A stretch of DNA of 64,000 nt. Source: Lichina pygmaea. Its lineage: Eukaryota; Ascomycota; Lichinomycetes; Lichinales; Lichinaceae. The stretch is taken from positions 3,064,914 to 3,128,913 of the forward strand of contig OY730174.1 of NCBI GenBank assembly GCA_963422465.1. Direction: 5' to 3'. This document shows, piece by piece, positions 33,661 to 43,410 of this stretch. The position numbers and the translations under genes were made by a program. Position 1 is the first letter of the stretch. Each line of letters opens with the position of its first letter. The notes beneath the pieces were generated by a model. That model was given only the letters and a program-made list of their open reading frames with translations. It was not told where the DNA came from and searched no databases.

Positions 33661-35146
33661 TTTCAGTGAAGCATAGCTCCCATGCGTCTTCTCCGCAATC
33701 ATCGTGTTCTTTCCCTTGCTGGCTTAGCTGGTGCTTGATGCTCCAGGCTTTCTTGTGGTATTCTGGGCCAGGGAAGTAGTGCCTTCTCCTTTTCTCTAGG
33801 AGATGTTCCTTGCAGTGGTGGTCCTCACATCCTTTCCAATAAGGACGTCTGCAGGCTGGTGTCGTAGCCTGGTGATAGTCCACTTGCGCTGCGATGTCTC
33901 GGGGCTGTGAGATGCTGATGGTGTCGTCCACCCATCACGTCACTCTTGCTTCGCCGTCCTCCGACAAGGTCGCATCCTGTCGTCGGAGTAGTGGTGTCTC
34001 GGGAACTGGTGGCATGCCGGTTATGTCAATCTCGTAGTCTGTTGTGTTGAATTCAGAGATCAGGTCATCCTCCCAATGAACCTTATCGATCTGGTCTTGG
34101 ATTGTGTGCAGGTCCTCCAGTGACCTCTGCAGATCGTTCTCCAGTCTTTCGATGTGCTGTCTGAGATTGTCCTCCTGTCCGAGGAGTGTTGCTTCTGACC
34201 GGTTCATGGGTAGCGTGCCTCTGGGGGCCCTCGGTGGCTCCTGAATACCCTTGCCTTTCCAGGCACCGGTGGCATTCAACTGCTTACCCTTGCCTTCTTT
34301 CTTCTTCTTGCTTTGGCAGTTGGCTGCGAGGTGTCCTACCTTCTGGCAATTGTAACACTTCCGTGTTTCTTTCTTCTTTGTTGCCTGTGGTGTTGTTGCA
34401 TCGATCTCCATGGGTGTCAAGCTGTACTTGTCTTGTGCTGGTGCTGTCTTTTTGCCCCATGGCCTTGCATGCTTGCCTCACTTCTCGAGTTCTCGTTCGA
34501 ATTGTCGGTCGTCGATGCGTACCGCTGTGTCGATCATATCCTCAAGGTCGGTGGGTCGGTCTCCTCGTGCGATGTCATCCTTGACTTGTTCCTTGAGAGC
34601 TTGGTAGAATAGTGCCGTCAAGGCACTGTCTCCCCATTGTGTCCTCACTGATAACTGTTGGAACTTCGCCGTGAAGTCTGATGCTGACCCTGTCTGCCGT
34701 AGTGCTTGGAGCTTTCGTTCCGCATCTTGTTCTTCATCAATGACCCCGAAGGTCTTCTTCATCTGGGTCTTGAAGGTAGAGAATCTCCCAATGATCTGCC
34801 GTGTCATGGTCTCCATGCTAGAGGGATCTTCCTTGTTGTTGAGGAAGTCTCGTAGGTAGACATTAAACCAGGCAAATGTCGGTCCGTCCAGGTAGGAAGC
34901 TGCGAACAGCACCTTCTCCTGTTCCGTAGGGAATTGTGCGGTGTTGAATCCGTAGTAAAGCTCAAGCTGAGAGAAGAATAATTCCAATCCCCCTCGTGAT
35001 CCATCGTACCTCTTCGGCGTACCTACCTTCAACGGCTTTGGAGGTAAGGTGAGGGTGGTAGGGACAGGTGGTTCCTGGGCTTGCGCCTGAGGCGCAGCCC
35101 GGGCTTGGCCTGCCTGCGAAGGGGTAGGGCTGCGTGGATCTGCCAT
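33602..35146 (-). pseudogene. G2 gag: capsid-like domain and CCHC knuckle, two in-frame TGA
   Basis: ATG 35146 (MADPRSPTPSQAG). A Pro/Gln-rich start leads into a retrotransposon gag domain (VGTPKRYDGSRGGLELFF, FAASYLDGPTFAWF, RFSTFKTQMKK) to 34478, where TGA follows ELEK. The frame continues with MTPMEIDATTPQ, the knuckle CYNCQKVGHLAANC (34355-34314) and an acidic segment to a second TGA at 33935, then to TAG 33604-33602 just after the slippery heptamer. Both TGA codons recur in G2c, so they predate the split of these copies. Gag builds the particle and binds the genomic RNA. Confidence 0.85.
33605..33611 (-). promoter_or_regulatory. -1 ribosomal frameshift heptamer A AAA AAC
   Basis: In gag frame the codons read TCA AAA AAC TAG. 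A -1 slip on A AAA AAC enters exactly the pol frame (continuing CTA GCA GTG), which has been open since before 33659. The heptamer is one of the canonical -1 slippery sites. It is conserved in G2c. Confidence 0.78.
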
Positions 35147-35174
35147 CGTATTGAGCTGGTGTCCTATGTGTTAG

Positions 35175-35184
35175 AGGCTGAAAC
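35175..35184 (-). promoter_or_regulatory. Putative self-priming primer-binding site of G2
   Basis: GTTTCAGCCT directly follows the 5' LTR. It does not begin with TGG as tRNA-primed sites do. TTCAGCCT is complementary to AGGCTGAA at 35317-35310 in the LTR, about 38 nt downstream of TATATAAG, close to the expected transcript start. Confidence 0.55.
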
Positions 35185-35625
35185 TGTTAAAGGCCAGTCC
35201 ACGTTCACACAGAATGTGGGTGGTCCTGTCTTTGACCGAGGAGGGCAGGGACTCAATAGATGAATAGCAAGTGGGGTAACTCTCTTGCTATTGTCGCTCG
35301 TAATGTGTGTTCAGCCTGGAGAGCTATTCTCTCCGGCTATCTGGGTTCTTATATACAGGAGCCTGAGGGGGGGGGGGGGTCCTCCCGAGGGGTATCAGCT
35401 TTCTGCGTGGACAAGCTCCTCGCTTAGCTCCTGCTCGTCCACCGGACGAGCTCCTCGCTTAGCTCCTGCTCGTCCACCGGACGAGCTCCTCGCTTAGCTC
35501 TTGCTCGTCCACTGGACGAGCTCCTCGCTTAGCTCTTGCTTGTCCACCGGATCGGTCGGATGTTGTTCCGCATGACTAACACCTCTCCCTCGCTTACCTG
35601 GGCTGTTCTGGCCTAGGCCTTAACA
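35185..35625 (-). repeat. 5' LTR of G2
   Basis: 441 bp. Four 35-bp units at about 35410-35549 (three in the partner LTR). TATA box TATATAAG at 35355-35348. Between units the sequence GCTCGTCC ACC GGACGAGC forms an 8-bp dyad. A few C/T differences from the 3' LTR. Confidence 0.93.
35348..35355 (-). promoter_or_regulatory. TATA box of the G2 5' LTR
   Basis: TATATAAG on the minus strand, downstream of the hairpin units and about 200 nt upstream of gag. It is conserved in every G2-type LTR here. Confidence 0.65.
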
Positions 35626-35910
35626 AACCTCTGTGAGGATGTAGCCACTGACAAGGCAACACACGACACACTTTTCAAACAACTTGCTGTAGTGCAGGCT
35701 TGTCTGTCTCAGAAGTGAAAGGTGTTGGAGGGTGCTGAGGTCTGTGCAAGGCAGAAGCTTCAGTGCCTGGTGAAAGAGATAGAGTTGGATGGTGAGGATT
35801 TGACTTGATCAGTCATTGACACATCCCTCCTGCAGGCCAAGCTGTTCAGTCCTGCTCCTGCTGAAACTGTCGCAGAAGAAGCTGGCAGTTCACAAGATTC
35901 TTGAGTGGTT
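35626..35910 (+). pseudogene. Antisense ORF of G1-c, second part
   Basis: Continuation of 28926-29195 after the TSD AACCT. It encodes the helical region (LCEDVATDKATHDTLFKQL and similar) with stops near 35718 and 35806. It aligns with G1-b 22170-21900 in reverse. Confidence 0.6.
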
Positions 35911-38820
35911 CCCAGGTATTTTCTGAGTCTGGGTATCCTTTTGTTAAGGCCCAGGCCGGAACGGCTGAGCTGACCGAAGCGAGTGTACAGAGGTACACGG
36001 AACAATGTTCACCCGACCCGGTGGACGAGGTGGACGATGTGTAACCAGCTCGTCCAGCTCGTCCACAGGAACAATGTTCACCCGACCCGGTGGACAAGGT
36101 GGACGATGTGTAACCAGCTCGTCCAGCTTGTCCACGCAGAAAGCTGATACCCCTCGGGAGGACCCCCCCCCCCTCAGGCTCCTGTATATAAGAACCCAGA
36201 TAGCCGGAGAGAATAGCTCTCCAGGCTGAACGCACATTACGAGCGACAATAGCAAGAGAGTTACCCCACTTGCTATTCATCTATTGAGTCCCTGCCCTCC
36301 TCGGTCGAAGACAGGACCACCCATATTCTGTGTGAACGTGGACTGGCCTTTAACACCTTTCCACTTGACAAGGTATTGCTGACCTTTCTTAGCCAGGATC
36401 TGTTCAACTTCAAACTCTTGTTCCTCTTCAGGTTGATAATAAAATGTTTTCTGCAAGGGTGTGCTCTGGTCGGCTGGTTCAATCATTGATATGTGAAAGT
36501 TTGGATGGACTCTGGCATCCCTTGGTAGTTGTATCTTGATGTTGACTGGTCCTGTTTTCTTTTCGACTGAAAATAGTCCAACCTTGATGTTGTCAAGTTT
36601 CTTTGTTTTTGGCTTTTTTGTTTTCCAATTTCTTGTGAGGAGGTAGACTTTATCCCCCTTCTTTAGCTGAGGTGCCATTTTCGATTTCTTGCCTATTTGA
36701 CATTGCATTTTTTCTGAGCTTTCTTGAAGATAGTGCCTCATCATCATGTGTGTTTGTTGTAGGAGCTTGTTGATCTGTGGTCGAGGCACCAGGTTCCCTT
36801 GCTGGTCCTGCTGTAAGATTGTTTCTTGGTGTTCATCATCTTCCATGTGGTCTTTTCATCAGCTTAGTGTGTCTGCTCTCCTGTTGTCTTGTCTGGGGGT
36901 GTACAAGATCTTGAACTTGTGTTGCCTTAGGAGTTCAGCCTATCTGACTTGCTGTCTGTTCAGCTTCTTGGTTGTCGTGAATGTTGTCAGATTCTTGTGG
37001 TCTGTGAGAACAGTGAGTTCAGAACTACTTTCCACGTACACTCTCCAGTGTTTGAGTGTGTTGACAACTGCCAATAGCTCTTTGTTGTGGATATCATAGT
37101 TTTGCTCTGCTTATGTCATTTTTCGTGAGTAGTAGGCAACTGGGTGCCACTTGCTGTCTGCCTGTTGGTATAGACATGCTCCTACTGCCTGATCTGAAGT
37201 GTCTGTCTTGATTCATGTCAGTTGGCCTGTCTTGAAGTTGAGGAGAACTGGTTTCTTGGTGCAAGTATCCTTGAGCTGCTGGAATACTTTTTATTGTCTC
37301 TCTGTCCACCAGTACTCCATATCCTTCTTTGTGAGTTCTGTCAGTGGTGTTGCCATCTGTGAGTAGTTCTTGATAAACTGTCAGTTGAAGTTGGCAAATC
37401 CTAGGAAGGCTTGTACTTCCTTAACTGATGTCAGTGTTGGCTATTGCTAAATCACTTTGATTTTCTCAGGGTTGATCTTGATCCCTTTGATTCCTATGAT
37501 ATATCTGAGGAGTTCAACTTCCAGTTTGTTGAACTTGCATTTCTTTGGGTTGAGCTTGAGCCCTACCTTTTGTAGGCATCGTAGAACATCCTTCACATGT
37601 TTGGTATGTTCCTGTTGTGTATTCGAGTAGACAAGAATGTTGTCTAAGTAGGCAATAGCTGTTTGGTCTAGGTGTGCTCTGATGATGTTGTTGATCAATA
37701 CTTGACATGTTGCTGGTGTGTTTGTGAGTCTGAATAGCATAACCAGATACTTGTAGTGTCTGTATCAGGTTCTGAAGGCTGTTTTCCATTCTTCTCCTTC
37801 TTTCATGCGTATCAGGTTGTATGCTCCTTTCAAGTCCAGCTTGGTAAAGATTGCGGCTTGGCTGATCCTGTCTTGCAATTTGTTTGCATTTGGCAACAGA
37901 TATTGGTTTTTGATGGTAATGTTGTTGAGTTTTCTGTAATCTACACAAAGTCGAAGACTTCTGTCTTTCTTTGGTGCAAATAGTATCTGGTATCCTGCTG
38001 GCAATTGAGATTCTTGAATGAAACCCTTTTTCAGGTTTTCCTCCAGGTACTCGCGAAGTACTTAGAGCTCTTTCTCTGATAACTGGTAAATTGGTCCAAA
38101 TTCTGGCTCTGTCCCTGGTTGCAACTTGATCTTATAATCGCAAGGTTGGTGCTTAGGCAACACTGCTGTTGTTGTCTCTTCCTGAAAGAGGTTATCATAC
38201 TCAGGTCAGTACTTTTCAGGGATCTCCAGAGGGTTAACAACTTTCTCTCTCTTCATCTCTGACTGTTTGGCCACCTGGTTCTGGGGTGTGTCTGTCAAGG
38301 TGGACCTCTTCTCTTGAGAGTTGTCCTTTCTGTCAGTGAGGTTCCACTGAGAACTCCTTCCCTTATCTGTCCATGTCTTCTATGGCTGGTAACAGGTCTG
38401 AGCTGTGTTGTTAGTGTAGTTCCTAAACGTGAGTACTTCTGTCTTCCAGTTAACAACTGGGTTGTGCTTCTTTAGCCAAGGCATCCCCAAATAGATATCC
38501 TGAGTGGCCAACTCAACAATATCAAGGTGGATCCTTTCAGCATGGTGTCTGGTAACTATTTCCATTGACTACATCTCATGGCAGACTAGCTCTGTCTGTC
38601 TATTTGCCATCGCAAGCTGATAGGGCTGTTGCTTGCATCTTTTTCCAGTGCTGAGAGTATTGTAAAGTTGTCTCAAGATGTAGTTTCCACTGGCTCCAGA
38701 GTCAACAAGTGTGTATATCTGTATCAGCGTGTTGGTGTGTAGTGACACAGGTAATCACAGGTGCTTTACGTTGCTAGGGGTCATGTTGTTGAGCTCCTGA
38801 TGTCACCCCTTGACAAGGGA
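35846..38820 (-). pseudogene. G1-c pol with integrase-core deletion, split by solo LTR
   Basis: Protease (YLGMPWLKKHNPVVNW) near 38470; RT 38000-37447 ([20 protein letters not shown] at 37650-37639); RNase H 37310-36900. Then the block 36846-36360 (MEDDEHQETILQQDQQG...INKLLQQTHMMMRHYL) joins the end of RNase H/linker directly to the integrase C-terminal region (KKGDKVYLLTRNWKTKK). The HHCC and DDE core present in G1-a and G1-b is missing. The chromodomain (QYLVKWKG / YPDSENTWEPLKN) is interrupted by the solo LTR. The element could not integrate by itself. Confidence 0.85.
35942..36355 (-). repeat. Solo G2-related LTR inside the G1-c chromodomain
   Basis: 414 bp, TGTTAAGGCC...CTTTAACA, with TSD CCTTT at 35937-35941 and 36356-36360. 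TATATAAG is retained. Its core differs from G2: arms GTGGACGAG and CTCGTCCAC enclosing a GTGTAACC-type spacer, repeated. A solo LTR arises by recombination between the two LTRs of a former full element. Confidence 0.92.
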
Positions 38821-40322
38821 GTTCAGTCTTTTCCTGATTGAAGTGTCTTTCCACTGACTGGGCAATAGTTCCAGCCATTCCCATCAGTTCTGAAGAATCT
38901 GTTCATGAATTTGTTTTGCTGATGCTTGTCACATCCAGGCTTGAGGCAGTACTGCCAATTGTTGACATAGCAGTTGTGGTTGTTACCTTGCTGTAGGAAC
39001 ATGAGGTGTTTGTACCAATTATGTGTGTGCCCAGGGAATGCAGTGTGTTGGTGTTTGTCCCAGAGATAGGTCTCACACACATCCTTCTTGCAATTGACCC
39101 AATGTTCATGGCAGGTGGTGTGGTAGGGTGAATGTCCTCTATGCTTTTGTAGTTGTTTGTGGTAGGTGCAGTAGTGCTTCATGCAAAATCTCCACTGTAG
39201 TTTGCTGTGCTGTAGGTTTTGTGAGTCTATGCTGTAAGTATAGCTTTCTTGTAGTATTTCTTCTTTGATAGATGTAGGTTTATCTCAGTCTCCATCAGAG
39301 GTGGTTAAGGACTCCTGTCCCTTGTCCTGACCTGTCTGTTCTGGTAGGTCCTTGCCTCCTGATGTTGCCAGTTGGTGGGCTGCTTCCAATATCTGATTGT
39401 AGTCATTCTATTGTTTGAGAGATAGCTGAGCCTTTCCTGGTGAGTCCTCTGGCTTGATGACATTCCAGTCTCTGTCAAGTGTATTAAGTTGCTGTCAGTG
39501 CACCTTGTTCTTTGAACAACAGTGTTTCACTATGTGGCCTAGCTTGCCACAGACATAGCACTTCAGTGCTTTTTCTTTTTTGTTGTTCCTTCCCTTCGTG
39601 AACCTTCCTTTGTGGTAGACTGCATCCAGTTCCATGGGTGCATAGCTATATGGATCATGTGGCGGTGCCTTGTTAGGCAGCTTGTAGTGGTTGCTCACAT
39701 GCTATGTGGGGTGACTGTATCCTCTGTTATAGTATTTCTCTATCACTCACTTAAACAGTTTGTTATTGATGTTGATTGCTTGTGTGATGAGTTTGTCCAG
39801 TGTGTTGACCGCTCATCCATCAAAGGTGATTTCATCCTTCATGTTTTCCTTGAGTCCACATCAGTACATGACTATCAGGGTGTTGTTGTCCCAATCAGTC
39901 AGTACTGAGTACTGTTTGAACTGCGTGGTGTACTCTGCAGCTGAGTGTTGTTGTTTAATGTGCTGGATCATTTGTATAGCCACTTTGTCTTTGTTAGATA
40001 GTCCAAGGATCCTCTTGATCTTGTCCTTGAATCACGTCTATTTCATCATCCATTCTGTCATGCTGTTGTGGTCTCTGTTTCCTCAGAGATGTTTGTTGAT
40101 GTAGGGCTTGATCCATCAATAAGCATTGCCTCTTATGTAAGTGGTTGTGAAGAGGGGCCACTTCTCTTTAGGCAGCTTTGTCTCTGGTTGGAATTGGAAG
40201 TAGACTTGGAGTTGCATAAGCCAGTTGTCAACCTTGTTTCTTTTGCTGTAGAACAGGTCTGGCTTGGTGACACTAATCTTTCCATCTGGGAAGTTGGGGT
40301 TGGTTGCTCCTGAGGTACTCAT
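38821..40322 (-). pseudogene. G1-c gag
   Basis: ATG 40322 is kept (MSTSGATNPNFPDGKISVT). An open N-terminal block to 40116 ends GNAY then TGA TGG, as in the sister copies. Knuckle CYVCGKLGHIVKHC at about 39570-39530, then the His/Asn/Thr-rich spacer (39182-38823) with further His/Cys motifs. Stops are distributed throughout. Confidence 0.83.
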
Positions 40323-40340
40323 CCTTGAGGGTCTTCAAAG

Positions 40341-40973
40341 TGTTGCAGTCTGTACTGTACTATCCTATCCAAGTATAGGATTAGGGTGAGCGGTGGAAGG
40401 CAGGTTGGTTCTCGCAGGAGAGGAGTGTCAAGGAGTGTGAAGGGGTTTGGTGGAACATGGTGGTGATGACACCTGATCAGTGGCTTCGTACAAGATTGTA
40501 TTGAAGTAGATCTAGTTGTCTGGATCACAACATAAGTTGAAGATGAATGTTCTATAAGGGAACTATCACCAGACTATATAGTGCTCAGTCTGTGAGCTCA
40601 GTGAGCTCTGCTCACTTTGCTCACTTGTTCATGCATGCTGCAGCAAGCTGGGTGAGCTCTGCTCACTTTGCTCACTGTTCATGCATGCTGTGGCAAGCTG
40701 GGTGAGCCCTGCTCACTCTGCTCACTTGTCTATGCATGCTGCAGTGAGCTAGGCAAGCTCTGCTCACTTTGCTCACTGTTCATGCACACTGCTGCAAGCT
40801 GGGCAAGCTCTGCTCACTCTGCTCACACATATGCATGCTGCGGCAAGCACCCCCTGGTCAGTCTCACCAGTCACGTGACTGTTTCCCGTGTTATGCCACC
40901 TGGTACTTCTGTCCAGTATTCTGTCTGCTGCTTCCTGTGAGTATAAAGACTGTGTCCCTCCTGGGTTGTAACA
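40341..40973 (-). repeat. 5' LTR of G1-c (GAGCTC-type core)
   Basis: 633 bp, TGTTACAACC start at 40973, TGCAACA end at 40341. Units with GTGAGCTGGG-like and GCTCAC arms at 40585-40850. TATATAG-like box near 40577. It matches 28257-28925. Confidence 0.9.
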
Positions 40974-41815
40974 TTCTTTCTTTGAACTAGCCTGGTTAGT
41001 AGTTATTTGACTTAACCAAGTGAATTTCCACTTAGGAGAGATAGTTGAGGATTCCTTTAAAGGTTGCTTCAAGAGAGAGGTATAGCTGGAAATAGTGGAA
41101 AAGATACTGTCAAGAAAGTATTTGAGAGGGGAGTTTTGAATAGAAGAAAGAAAACAGGTAGTGCAAAATTTAAAGTAGAGGTCTAGAGGTAGAAGAAAAA
41201 GCTCACTCTCTAATAGAAAAGAAGGAGTGGCTTTGAAAGCACCCCCAATAAGTCTTAGGCATCTGTTTTGAAATGAAACAAGAGAAGAGATATTGGAGGA
41301 TTTTCTTAGAGAGTTAAACCAGATCCCCACTGCATAGCTCAGTAGAGATCTCAGTATAGCAGTGTACACCAGACATGATGTGTAAACTGGAATGCCCCAA
41401 GTAGAATAGGAAGTTCTAGAAAGAGAAAAGAGTGCTTTCTGTGCTTTTTGAAGAATAATCCTCTGGTGTTTGTGCCAGTGGAGCTTTGCATCTAGGTACA
41501 CTCCAAGTACTCACACTTCTTCTTTTGGTTTGAGAATCACATTCCCCAGTCTGAGCTTGACCTGAAGATTGTCTGATCTTCTTCTGGAAAAATGAAGTAT
41601 TTCATATTTCTTAGGAGAGAAGACTATTCCATGTCTTGCAGCTCATGATAGATATTTGAGGTGTGTGTTCTTTAACTTCAGAAGGTTACTTTTCAAGGAG
41701 TGACTAAAAGCAAGCAGATTTGTATCATCTGCAAACCCCAGGGCAGATACACCAGAAGAAGGAGTATGCACAGTCTCATGCAATTCAGAAATGTAGAATA
41801 GAAAAAGAATAGGGG
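40974..41815 (-). mobile_element. LINE E, 5' remainder (right of G1-c)
   Basis: Continues ORF2 from the TTCTT duplication, through MYLDAKLHWHKHQRI (41501) to the RT SPILFLFYISELHE region at 41815, where it stops against a plus-strand LINE fragment. CGA to TGA is seen before VLGVYLDAK at about 41510. The block 41501-40773 reads across the LTR boundary as a spurious extension. Confidence 0.88.
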
Positions 41816-42266
41816 ATCCTTTTTACTGTTCAGAGATTGGTAGAACACTTTTTCTTATTAATAAAAACCTGAAACTCTCTTCTCTTCATCCTACTTTCTG
41901 GAGTAAAGACTTTATTTCTCTTGAAATATACTTGGAAAACTCTTCTACTTCTCTTTAGGTGCATAATCTTTACTTTACCCCATCAAGTCAAGAAAACTAT
42001 ACAGAGGTATCAGAAGCTCTTCTCTGTTTACTCCAAAATACTTTACAAGCACAAGGACAACATATTCTTCTCACAGATTCAAACTTCCACCACCCAGACT
42101 GGTCAAAGAAAAGAAGACTGTACTCTGACACTGCAAACAAGTTCCAAAGTCTAATGAAAGATTTAAATCTGGATTTAGCTATTGCACCTTTTACTCTCAC
42201 CAGAGCAAGGTCTCTTTCAGAAAAACCATGTTCTGCAATTGATCTGTCTTTTATTTCTTCTTCTTC
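41816..42266 (+). mobile_element. LINE endonuclease fragment (LINE G)
   Basis: Plus-strand ORF2 sequence from SEIGRTLFLINKNLKL to SSIDLSFISSS-type endonuclease residues, closely matching LINE F 43585-44030. It is joined tail-to-5' to a LINE E RT segment in the opposite orientation and in frame to ORF1 of LINE F. It could be a 5' inversion product of LINE E, a template-switch product, or a recombination scar. Confidence 0.75.
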
Positions 42267-43410
42267 TACTGGCCTCACCAACAGAATCTTCCAGAAGCTG
42301 GAGAATATCAACAAGCAGCTGGACAAACAAGAAGCCAAGCCATCATATGCCCAGGCTGTCCAAAAATCTATTCCAGCACAAATCCCTCTACCTGCAAGAA
42401 TTCTCAAAGAAGTTCTTGTACATCCTGGTATCCAGCCACCTGACATGGCTAATAGAACTCACATCCAGCTTTTCCAGGCTCTTCAAGACAGACTACCCAG
42501 CCTCTACAACAAGCAGATCAGAGCAGTAAGGAAACTTCCTTCAGGGGATATTCTTATTAACACAGAAAGCCAAGAGACTAAAGTCTTCCTAGAGAAAAAC
42601 CCTGCCTGGGTATCAGCTATCTTCACAAAGGAAGCAACCATCCAGCCCAAGAGATTCCCAGTTCTGATCCATGGAGTCAGAACAGAAGATATCCAACCTG
42701 AAGACCTGGAGAAAACCTGCCAGATAATCCAGAACAGCAACCTATCTTTGAGCAAACAAATCACCATCCTGAGAGCCTACTGGTCTAAGAAGGCTATAGC
42801 TCAAAAGAAGCCAGTTACCTCTCTCCACCTGGATCTGGCTACCCCTGAACAAGCCAATCTTTTGATTGAGAGTGGGCTAGTGCTGGGGCACAGGATGCAT
42901 GAAGCAGAACCTTTCCTGGCAGACACAGTTATTGCACAATGTTTCAAGTGCTTTGGCTATGGGCACCAAGCACGCTTCTGCAAGAACAAAGCTGTGTGTG
43001 GTGTCTGTGGAGGCCAGCATGAAAGGAGAGCCTGCCAAGTTCCTGAACAGCTTCTCAAGCCAAAATACTGCAACTGCAGAGGAGCTCACCCAGCCTGGGC
43101 CAGTGTCTGTCCAGTACGCCAGGAAGCAGCCAAGAAGGCAAGAGAAGCATGGAACACACGCCCAGGAAAATATGAGATCCCAACAGCTACCTCTGTTCCA
43201 GCTCTACAACCCCCCCCAGTTATGTCTTTCCCTCTCTCTCAGTCTCTACCAGGGGGGAAAAAATATAAAACAGCTGAGCCAAGCAGAAGCTCAGAGCGAC
43301 TCAGAGGTGCACTCCCAGAAGTGCAAATTCTTTCTTCAAGATCAGCCAACTCTGGAGGAAAGCTACCAGCTAACTCCTTCAAGATCTTTGATGCTGAGAT
43401 GTCTGCATGA
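41959..43410 (+). pseudogene. Chimeric ORF: LINE endonuclease fragment fused to ORF1
   Basis: 483 codons. Residues 1-103 come from the ORF2 endonuclease (HNLYFTPSSQENY, LLTDSNFHHPDWSKKR). From about 104 on it is ORF1 (TGLTNRIFQKLENINKQLDK), with knuckles CFKCFGYGHQARFC, CGVCGGQHERRAC and CNCRGAHPAWASVC. It ends KIFDAEMSA. Its stop overlaps the ORF2 start as ATGA (43407-43410). The fusion frame is open by chance. Confidence 0.82.

Larger units (their letters stand above)
29196..35625 (-). mobile_element. G2, near-complete Ty3/gypsy chromovirus
   Basis: 6430 bp with LTRs 35625-35185 (5') and 29601-29196 (3'), TSD AACCT at 29191-29195 and 35626-35630. Order on the minus strand: 38-nt leader, gag from ATG 35146, -1 frameshift site, protease, RT, RNase H, integrase, chromodomain, then an antisense ORF on the plus strand. 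LTRs differ by one 35-bp unit and a few C/T changes, so it inserted recently. Five in-frame TGA codons interrupt gag-pol. Confidence 0.95.
28257..40973 (-). mobile_element. G1-c, gypsy chromovirus with both LTRs, hosting G2 and a solo LTR
   Basis: 3' LTR 28257-28925, antisense ORF split by G2, chromodomain split by a solo LTR, pol with an integrase deletion, gag to ATG 40322, 5' LTR 40341-40973. TSD TTCTT on both sides. Without inserts it is about 5.9 kb. Its LTR core differs from that of G1-a, b and d. Confidence 0.93.

Noticed and set aside
29196-35625. TGA read as tryptophan in G2, since all five gag-pol interruptions are TGA and one aligns with Trp in G2c
   Set aside because: TGG is used normally throughout the same frame, one TGA site aligns with Tyr in G2c, and other copies also show TAG and TAA. 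CGA/TGG-to-TGA transitions explain it better.
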